DNA of 64,000 nucleotides. Origin: Cellulomonas chitinilytica. GTDB lineage: Bacteria; Actinomycetota; Actinomycetes; Actinomycetales; Cellulomonadaceae. Where the stretch lies: positions 124,001 through 188,000 of the forward strand of contig NZ_BONK01000005.1 of assembly GCF_016862675.1 (NCBI RefSeq), read 5' to 3'. Below the pieces are notes generated by a model. The model ran no database searches and was not told the DNA's origin. It was given only the letters and a program-made list of their open reading frames with translations. Of the stretch, positions 58,630 to 64,000 are shown piece by piece. Each line of letters begins with the position of its first letter. Position 1 is the stretch's first letter. Both the position numbers and the translations under genes were made by a program.

Positions 58630-61326
58630 ATGAGCACGTACGTGTCCCGGTTCTGCGACGGTGACAAGGACCAGAAGGACCTGCTGGGTGGCAAGGGCGC
58701 CAACCTCGCCGAGATGACCAACCTCGACCTGCCCGTGCCCCCCGGCTTCACCATCACGACCCAGGCGTGCCGTGCGTACATGCGGGACGGGCACGTACCG
58801 CCCGAGCTGCGGGTCGAGGTGACCCTCGCGGTGCGGGAGATCGAGGACGCGCTCGGACGGCGGCTCGGGGACTTCCACGAGCCGTTGCTGGTGTCGGTGC
58901 GCTCCGGCGCCAAGTTCTCCATGCCCGGGATGATGGAGACCGTCCTCAACATCGGGCTCAACGACGCCTCGGTGAAGGGGCTCACGGAGTTCTCGGGCGA
59001 CGAGCGGTTCGCCTGGGACTCGTACCGCCGGCTCATCCAGATGTTCGGCAAGACCGTGCTCGGCATCGACGGCGACCTGTTCGCCGAAGCCCTCGACGAG
59101 CGCAAGACGGCCGTCGGCGCACGGTCGGACGTCGACCTGACCGCGCAGGACCTGCGCATCCTCGTGCACACGTTCAAGGAGATCGTGGTCGAGCAGACCG
59201 GCCGCGAGTTCCCGCAGCACCCGCGCGAGCAGCTCGACATGGCGATCGAGGCCGTCCTCGACTCGTGGAACACCGACCGGGCGCGGCTGTACCGCCGCCG
59301 CGAGCGGATCCCGCACGACCTCGGCACAGCGGTGAACGTGGTGAGCATGGTGTTCGGCAACCTCGGCGAGACGTCCGGCACGGGCGTGTGCTTCACGCGC
59401 GACCCGGCGACGGGGGAGTCCGGGGTGTACGGCGACTACCTGCCGAACGCCCAGGGCGAGGACGTGGTCGCAGGCATCCGGAACACGCTGCCGCTGTCCG
59501 AGCTCGAGCTGCTCGACCCCGTGTCGTACGACGCGCTGCGCCAGGCCATGCGGCGCCTCGAGACGCACTACCGCGACCTGTGCGACATCGAGTTCACGAT
59601 CGAGAACGGCAAGCTCTGGCTCCTGCAGACGCGGGTCGGCAAGCGCACCGCGGCCGCCGCGTTCCGCATCGCGACCGCGCTCGTCGACGAGAGCCTCCTC
59701 ACGATGGACGAGGCGATCACCCGCTGCTCGGGCGACCGGCTGAGCCAGCTGCTGTTCCCGCGGTTCGACCCGGCCGCGGCCAAGCAGCTGCTGACCCGCG
59801 CCATGCCGGCGTCGCCGGGGGCGGCCGTCGGCGAGATCGTGCTCGACAACGCGCAGGCGCTCGAGCGCACGGCTGCGGGGGCCCGCGTGGTCCTCGTGCG
59901 GCGCGAGACGAACCCGGACGACCTGCAGGGCATGATCGTCGCCGACGGCGTGCTCACCGCCCGGGGCGGCAAGACGTCGCACGCCGCGGTCGTCGCCCGC
60001 GGGATGGGCACGTGCGCCGTGGTCGGCGCCGAGGAGCTCGACGTGGACGTGGCCCGCGGCGAGGTCCGGGTCCGCGGGCAGGTGCTGAGGGCCGGCGACA
60101 CGATCGCCATCGACGGGGCGACGGGCGAGGTGTTCCGCGGCGAGGTCCCGGTCGTGGACTCCCCGGTCATGGTCTACGTCGCGGACGGGCTCGACGCCGG
60201 TCTGGCGGCGGCGACCGACGACGAGGCCCGGGCGCTCGTGACGTCGGTGGACCGGGTGCTGCGGCACGCCGACGCGGTCCGGCGCATGCAGGTGCGGACC
60301 AACGCCGACACCGCCGAGGACGCCCGCCGCGCACGCGACCGGGGCGCCCAGGGCGTCGGGCTGTGCCGGACCGAGCACCAGTTCCTCGGCGAGCGCCGCA
60401 CGTACGTCGAGCGGCTCGTGCTCGCGGACGACGACGCGTCCCGGCAGGCGGCGCTCGACGCGCTGCTCCCGTTGCAGCGCGAGGACTTCGTCGCCCTGCT
60501 CGACGCCATGGACGGCCTGCCGACGACGATCCGGCTCATCGACCCGCCGTTGCACGAGTTCCTGCCCGACCGCACCGAGCTGGCCGTCCGGGTCGCGACG
60601 GCGAAGGAGCCGGACCCGCAGGACGTCGCGCTGCTGGCTGCCGTCGAGCGGATGCACGAGCAGAACCCGATGCTCGGTCTGCGCGGCGTCCGCCTCGGCC
60701 TGGTGCTGCCCGGGCTGTTCGCCGTCCAGGTCCGCGCCGTCGCGGAGGCCACCGTGCAGCTGCGCGCCGCCGGGCGGGATCCGCGGCCGGAGATCATGGT
60801 GCCGCTCGTCGGGTCGGTCCGGGAGCTCCAGCTCGTCCGCGAGGAGGCCGAACGGGTCCTCGCGGAGGTCGGCGCGGAGTCGGGCACGACGCTGGAGCTG
60901 CCGATCGGCTGCATGATCGAGCTGCCCCGGGCGGCGCTGACGGCGCACCGCATCGCCGAGGAGGCCGACTTCTTCTCCTTCGGCACCAACGACCTCACGC
61001 AGACCACGTGGGGCTTCTCACGGGACGACGTCGAGCGGGCGTTCTTCGCCGACTACCTCCAGAACGGGGTCCTCACCATCTCCCCGTTCGACACGCTCGA
61101 CGCCGACGGCGTCGGTGCGCTGGTCCGGGCCGGTGCCGCGGGTGGCCGGGCGACCAAGCCGGGCCTGCACCTTGGGGTGTGCGGCGAGCACGGCGGCGAC
61201 CCCGAGTCGATCCACTTCTTCGACCAGGTCGGGCTCGACTACGTGTCGTGCTCGCCGTTCCGGGTGCCGATCGCACGGCTCGAGGCGGGCCGTGCTGCGG
61301 TGATGGAGACCTGGGCTGCCGCCTGA
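58630..61326 (+). CDS. ppdK: Pyruvate, phosphate dikinase
   Basis: Interconverts ATP, phosphate and pyruvate with AMP, PPi and PEP, allowing PEP to be made from pyruvate. The 898-residue enzyme has an ATP-grasp N-terminal domain (LLGGKGANLAEMT, SVRSGAKFSMPGMM), the phospho-carrier His451 in GGKTSHAAVVARGMG, and the C-terminal PEP/pyruvate barrel with PIGCMIELPRAALTA, FFSFGTNDLTQ and GVCGEHGGD holding the catalytic Cys. It works against the pyruvate kinase encoded earlier in the window, and the regulator next door fits control by carbon source. Confidence 0.97.
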   Translation: MSTYVSRFCDGDKDQKDLLGGKGANLAEMTNLDLPVPPGFTITTQACRAYMRDGHVPPELRVEVTLAVREIEDALGRRLGDFHEPLLVSVRSGAKFSMPGMMETVLNIGLNDASVKGLTEFSGDERFAWDSYRRLIQMFGKTVLGIDGDLFAEALDERKTAVGARSDVDLTAQDLRILVHTFKEIVVEQTGREFPQHPREQLDMAIEAVLDSWNTDRARLYRRRERIPHDLGTAVNVVSMVFGNLGETSGTGVCFTRDPATGESGVYGDYLPNAQGEDVVAGIRNTLPLSELELLDPVSYDALRQAMRRLETHYRDLCDIEFTIENGKLWLLQTRVGKRTAAAAFRIATALVDESLLTMDEAITRCSGDRLSQLLFPRFDPAAAKQLLTRAMPASPGAAVGEIVLDNAQALERTAAGARVVLVRRETNPDDLQGMIVADGVLTARGGKTSHAAVVARGMGTCAVVGAEELDVDVARGEVRVRGQVLRAGDTIAIDGATGEVFRGEVPVVDSPVMVYVADGLDAGLAAATDDEARALVTSVDRVLRHADAVRRMQVRTNADTAEDARRARDRGAQGVGLCRTEHQFLGERRTYVERLVLADDDASRQAALDALLPLQREDFVALLDAMDGLPTTIRLIDPPLHEFLPDRTELAVRVATAKEPDPQDVALLAAVERMHEQNPMLGLRGVRLGLVLPGLFAVQVRAVAEATVQLRAAGRDPRPEIMVPLVGSVRELQLVREEAERVLAEVGAESGTTLELPIGCMIELPRAALTAHRIAEEADFFSFGTNDLTQTTWGFSRDDVERAFFADYLQNGVLTISPFDTLDADGVGALVRAGAAGGRATKPGLHLGVCGEHGGDPESIHFFDQVGLDYVSCSPFRVPIARLEAGRAAVMETWAAA

Positions 61327-61337
61327 CGTGGGGCGGC

Positions 61338-61775
61338 CTACTCGTCGGCGCCGCCGTGCAGGGTTGCGCCGACGAGGACCGCGCCACCGGCGGTGACCGG
61401 CAGACCGGCAGTCGCCCACGCGTGGTACCCGCCCACGACGTCCGTGGCGCGGTGCAGGCCGAGGTCGGCCAGGGACGCCGCCGCGAGGCTCGACGTGTAC
61501 CCCTCGGAGCACAGCACGACGACCTGCAGGTCGTAGCCCGTCGCCGCCGGGATCCGGTGGGCGCTGGCCGGGTCGAGCCGCCACTCGAGCACGTTCCGCT
61601 CGATGACCACCGCGTCCGGCACCTCACCCTCGACGGCCCGCTGCGCCGCCGGCCGGATGTCGACGAGCAGCGCGCCGTCCTGCACCGCCGCCCAGGCCTC
61701 GCGGGGCGGGAGCCGGCGCAGGCGCGACCGAGCCTCGGCCAGGACGTCGTCGATGGTTCGCCGGACGGCCGTCAC
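61338..61775 (-). CDS. Rhodanese-domain protein (sulfurtransferase)
   Basis: A 145-residue single rhodanese domain. ALLVDIRPAAQR is the N-terminal Asp motif, and the active-site loop CSEGYTS carries the persulfide Cys. GGYHAWATAGLPV is the typical end. The gene overlaps the cysteine dioxygenase gene by four bases (ATGA), so both are in one operon behind the polycysteine leader; together they would handle cysteine sulfur. Confidence 0.92.
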   Translation of the reverse strand: MTAVRRTIDDVLAEARSRLRRLPPREAWAAVQDGALLVDIRPAAQRAVEGEVPDAVVIERNVLEWRLDPASAHRIPAATGYDLQVVVLCSEGYTSSLAAASLADLGLHRATDVVGGYHAWATAGLPVTAGGAVLVGATLHGGADE

Positions 61776-62275
61776 GACTCGGTCTCCGGCTCGTCGGTCT
61801 CGACGGTGCGGGTGGGCACGAGCCGGCCGTCGTCACCGGCGCCCCAGTACGTCATGCGGGTCAGCCGGGGCGAGTAGGCGTGGATGCTCACCGCGGGCTC
61901 GGTGCCGGTGTTGACGACGTCGTGCAGGTCGCCCGGGTCGACGGTCTGGGTGAGGCCCGTGGCGAAGTCCTGCGGCACCGGGCGTCCGCGGTCGTCCGGG
62001 CGGTTCTCGGTCAGCGTGCCGGCGGCGATCGTGAACGCGGCGGCCGAGGCGCCGTGGTCGTGCAGCTCCGTGCCGTGCGTCGGGAGCCACGTGATGAGCC
62101 AGACGTCGACACCGGGCGGGCCGTCGAGACGCGTCCACCACCGGCCGCTCTCCTGGAACCGGACGAGCGGACGCCACAGGTCGGGACGGTCGGCGAGCGA
62201 GCGGGTCAGCTCACTCAGCTCGTCGACCCCGAGGGTGGGGTGCGTGTCGGGTCGGTGGGACAGGTCGACGGTCAT
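61772..62275 (-). CDS. Cysteine dioxygenase
   Basis: Oxidises cysteine to cysteine sulfinate using iron and O2. The 167-residue cupin has HGTELHDHG with the two iron-binding His residues, and HDVVNTGTEPAVSIHAYSPRLT with the third His and the conserved Tyr region. The ATG at 62275 has GAGG upstream on the minus strand. It is followed by the overlapping rhodanese gene and preceded by a 30-residue Cys-rich leader ORF 107 bases upstream, which suggests control by cysteine supply. Confidence 0.9.
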   Translation of the reverse strand: MTVDLSHRPDTHPTLGVDELSELTRSLADRPDLWRPLVRFQESGRWWTRLDGPPGVDVWLITWLPTHGTELHDHGASAAAFTIAAGTLTENRPDDRGRPVPQDFATGLTQTVDPGDLHDVVNTGTEPAVSIHAYSPRLTRMTYWGAGDDGRLVPTRTVETDEPETES

Positions 62276-62382
62276 GGGGGTGCCTCTCGGAGTCTGCGGG
62301 TCTGCGTCTGCGGTCGGCCGCGCGGCGCCGGGGGCGGCCGGGGACCGACGTGCCTGCTCCCGGCGTCGGACCGGGGCGGGCG
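62276..62382 (-). promoter_or_regulatory. Candidate cysteine-responsive attenuator region
   Basis: The 107 bases between the polycysteine leader stop and the cysteine dioxygenase ATG hold a hairpin: 62315-62321 (CGGCCGC on the plus strand) pairs with 62334-62340 (GCGGCCG), and flanking GTCGG/CCGAC may extend it. Stalling at Cys codons could alter this fold. Inference from layout; no antiterminator pairing was proved. Confidence 0.4.
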
Positions 62383-62475
62383 TCAGTGCTGCTGACAGCA
62401 GGCGCGACAGCGGCGCGGGCCGGCCGGCACCGGCGGGGCGCCCGCGGGGAGCCCGGACATGCGGACGACGGTCAT
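62383..62475 (-). CDS. 30-residue polycysteine leader peptide
   Basis: A short ORF ending RRCRACCQQH, three cysteines among the last eight residues, with a strong Shine-Dalgarno (GGAGGGAG) 6 bases before its ATG. It lies upstream of the cysteine dioxygenase-rhodanese operon on the same strand. Polycysteine leader ORFs acting as cysteine-responsive attenuators are known in mycobacteria; the position and content here fit that model. Confidence 0.65.
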   Translation of the reverse strand: MTVVRMSGLPAGAPPVPAGPRRCRACCQQH

Positions 62476-62656
62476 CGGTGCTCCCTCCGTGCTCGGCGGC
62501 GGCGGCGTCGCGGTGGCTCGCGCGCCGGGGTGGCACACGGGAGCACGCGAGCTCGCCGCGGTCAACGGTCATGCGCCGGAGTCTTGGATCGTGGACGCCT
62601 GCGCCAGCGGCACGGACGGCCGCTCGAGCCCCGTCGGGCGGGTGCCGTGGGATGCC

Positions 62657-62686
62657 TTGACAGGCTTCGCCGGGCGTCCACAGAAT
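62657..62686 (+). promoter_or_regulatory. Promoter of the secreted-protein gene
   Basis: TTGACA at 62657-62662 and CAGAAT at 62681-62686 with an 18-base spacer form a sigma-A-like promoter. The start site would be near 62693, so the tandem palindromes lie directly on the beginning of the transcript. Confidence 0.55.
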
Positions 62687-62693
62687 GCACGCG

Positions 62694-62715
62694 GAGCGCT
62701 CTGAGAGCGCTCTCA
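62694..62715. promoter_or_regulatory. Tandem LacI/CebR-like operators
   Basis: GAGCGCTC occurs at 62694-62701 and at 62705-62712, 11 bases apart (one helical turn); the second is the core of the perfect 14-bp palindrome TGAGAGCGCTCTCA (62702-62715). The known cellulose-utilisation repressor CebR/CelR of actinomycetes binds TGGGAGCGCTCCCA, which shares the GAGCGCTC core. A repressor here would block the promoter just upstream. Confidence 0.6.
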
Positions 62716-62790
62716 CCCTCGAGCCACGTGGGGATCTCTTCGGCAGTCGAACGATCCGAGAGTCCGAGCTACGACATCTGGGGGAGTCCC

Positions 62791-63198
62791 ATGCGCCACC
62801 TCTCGACCGCCGTCCGCCGCGCTGCCGGGTGCCTCGCGGCACTCGCCGCCGTCGTCGCCCTCGCCGCACCGCCGGCGAGCGCGTCCTCCGACCGCGACAT
62901 CGCCATCCGCGGCCTCGCCCAGTGCGACGCCGTCGCGGGGCAGTGGGTCGTCACGTGGGAGGTCACCAACCACGCGGACGTCACCGGCACGATCGGCAAC
63001 GTCCGCGCCTACCCCGCGAGCCGCCCGCTCGTGGGCCTGCCGAGCCGGATCCAGCCGGGCGAGACCGTCCGCGGTGAGCAGCGGCTGCTCGCGAGCGAGT
63101 ACAGCGGCGAGATCCTCTTCGACGTGAACTGGGACGACGGCCCGGTCACGTACGACCATCACTGGCCGATCTACATCTACCTGTACTGCGGGGGCTGA
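62791..63198 (+). CDS. Small secreted protein of unknown function
   Basis: A 135-residue precursor with a clear signal peptide (about 1-32, cleavage near PASA). The mature part (IRGLAQCDAVAGQWVVTWEV, then IQPGETVRGEQRLLA) looks like a small beta-sandwich with two Cys residues far apart (early and final CGG) that may form a disulfide. ATG 62791 has GGGGGAG upstream. The LacI-type operators upstream suggest it is induced with plant-polysaccharide breakdown; the protein itself was not recognised. Confidence 0.72.
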   Translation: MRHLSTAVRRAAGCLAALAAVVALAAPPASASSDRDIAIRGLAQCDAVAGQWVVTWEVTNHADVTGTIGNVRAYPASRPLVGLPSRIQPGETVRGEQRLLASEYSGEILFDVNWDDGPVTYDHHWPIYIYLYCGG

Positions 63199-63228
63199 GC
63201 GGAGCGGCGTCCGTCGCTGTGCCTCCTG

Positions 63229-63279
63229 CCGACGAGCCCCGGTTCCCGTGCCCTCGCGGGTCGGGGCGGGGCTCGTCGG
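63229..63279 (+). terminator. Terminator-like hairpin after the secreted-protein gene
   Basis: Perfect 12-bp arms (63229-63240 and 63268-63279) flank a 27-base loop, starting 30 bases after the stop. No U-tract follows. Confidence 0.6.
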
Positions 63280-63624
63280 TCCGTCCGGGCAGAGCCGTCT
63301 CGACAGGTGGTCGGCGTTGACACCATGTGGACCCCTGTGGACACTCGTTGCATGCCCATCGCCCGGCCTGTGCCTCAGGTCCCGCTCCACGCGGGACGCG
63401 TCGACGCCATGTCGACGCGCCGGTGTCTGTGTCGAATGTGTCGCTGACGACCTCGTCGTCCCGGTCCGCGCAGCTCTGACGAGCCCCCGCAGGCGTTCCG
63501 CCTGGCTGGTGGGTGCGGACCAGTCCCGCCGCCTCGCGGCGCAGCCCGACACCGTCGTTCTCGCCCGTCAGGGCGCGACGGTGCGGAGCCGACACCGATC
63601 ACAGACAGAGCCCCTGGAGCTGAC
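63280..63624. other. 345-base gap with promoter-like box and inverted repeat
   Basis: No gene is seen here. It holds TTGACA at 63317-63322, a doubled TGTGGAC (63326-63342), and a perfect 9-bp inverted repeat (63397-63405 with 63411-63419, loop GCCAT). These may regulate the 91-residue gene downstream. Confidence 0.4.
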
Positions 63625-63900
63625 GTGGCCCACCACGCCCGTACCGACGTCCTTCCCATCCAGACGATCGTCGCCAACGCCTCGCCGGGTGCGTGGCGTG
63701 ACGGTCTCGTCACCGCGCGCGATCAGGACGCACTGACCGTCCTGCTCCTCGACGGCGGCGCCCTCGTCCTCTCGACGAGCGCGGCCCCGGAGCTCGGCGA
63801 GCCGGTCGCCGTGCACCCCGTCGCGGAGGTGATCGCGGTCGGGAGCGCGTGGTACTCGGCCCGCGCGCTCGCCGACCACGACGGAGCACCCCGCTCCTAG
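63625..63900 (+). CDS. Hypothetical 91-residue protein
   Basis: A small, probably cytoplasmic protein without signal peptide or membrane segment. DALTVLLLDGGALVLSTSAA and GEPVAVHPVAEVIAVGSAWYSAR suggest a small beta-rich fold. No family was recognised. GTG 63625 has CTGGAGC upstream. It converges on the copper-binding protein gene. Confidence 0.55.
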   Translation: MAHHARTDVLPIQTIVANASPGAWRDGLVTARDQDALTVLLLDGGALVLSTSAAPELGEPVAVHPVAEVIAVGSAWYSARALADHDGAPRS

Positions 63901-63918
63901 GCGGCTCCTCGGCGGGCC

Positions 63919-64000
63919 TCAGGCCGGCATCGAGCTCATGCACGCCGCGCACGCCGCGACCATCGCGCGGCAGGCCGACGCGCAGATCCGGCAGTGCTCC
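63919..64000 (-). CDS. Four-helix-bundle copper-binding protein, C-terminal end (partial)
   Basis: The last 26 residues of a Cys-rich protein: HCRICASACRAMVAACAACM is the repeating C-x2/3/6-C pattern of the DUF326/Csp copper storage family. The 5' part lies beyond the right edge. The stop is at 63919-63921. Confidence 0.7.
   Translation of the reverse strand, partial: EHCRICASACRAMVAACAACMSSMPA

Noticed and set aside
63146-63595. 149-codon minus-strand frame in the gap after the secreted-protein gene
   Set aside because: Overlaps the secreted-protein gene end and terminator, has no ribosome-binding site and no recognisable fold.

Overview
The window is very GC-rich, gene-dense DNA from an actinomycete. 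The complete Pup-proteasome locus, a Pup ending in GGQ, many GTG starts, frequent 4-base stop/start overlaps and CebR-like operators built on GAGCGCTC point to Micrococcales, most likely Cellulomonas or a close relative (an inference; no rRNA is present). No tRNA, rRNA, insertion sequence, phage gene or CRISPR array was seen.

Layout. 1-9638: a RecB-family nuclease (cut by the left edge), an M50 protease, tRNA m1A58 methyltransferase TrmI, and the full pupylation-proteasome set arc/mpa, dop, pup, prcB, prcA, pafA. 9753-24007: an FKBP lipoprotein coupled to hisF, a TIGR03085 protein, a paired ABC exporter, then a his/trp run (hisI, trpE, a Trp-associated membrane protein, three small membrane-protein genes, trpC, trpB, trpA) ending in lgt. 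24164-31724: glutamate synthase gltB-gltD and pyruvate kinase. 31896-38566: an accessory block with a macro-like/KAP P-loop NTPase fusion coupled to an amino-acid permease, facing a large LuxR-type ATPase regulator. 38646-46843: RlmC, DUF1905, an alpha/beta hydrolase, a universal stress protein coupled to two fluoride channels (crcB), a second APC permease, PspC, a beta-helix protein, CorA and a secreted PI-PLC-like protein. 46913-56867: a HIRAN-like protein, a two-TM potassium channel with a coupled 11-residue leader ORF, a Ser/Thr kinase-lipoprotein pair with a dispanin-like protein, endonuclease IV, gamma-glutamyltransferase, a group IV PLP decarboxylase-like protein and small oxidoreductase, VOC and membrane proteins. 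57000-64000: a RamB/ScfR-type regulator divergent from pyruvate phosphate dikinase; a cysteine dioxygenase-rhodanese operon preceded by a polycysteine leader peptide; a small secreted protein behind tandem CebR-like operators; an unknown 91-residue protein; and the end of a cysteine-rich copper-binding four-helix-bundle protein.

How it fits together. Dop deamidates the Gln end of Pup, PafA ligates it to proteins, Arc unfolds them and PrcA/PrcB degrade them. Nitrogen and amino-acid metabolism dominates the middle (gltBD, trp, his). Many genes have a TANNNT -10 box 6-8 bases before a GTG or ATG, so leaderless transcripts look common. The signals most worth following are the macro-KAP fusion with its permease, the cysteine attenuator candidate, the tandem LacI-type operators at the start of the secreted-protein transcript, and the leader ORF of the potassium channel.
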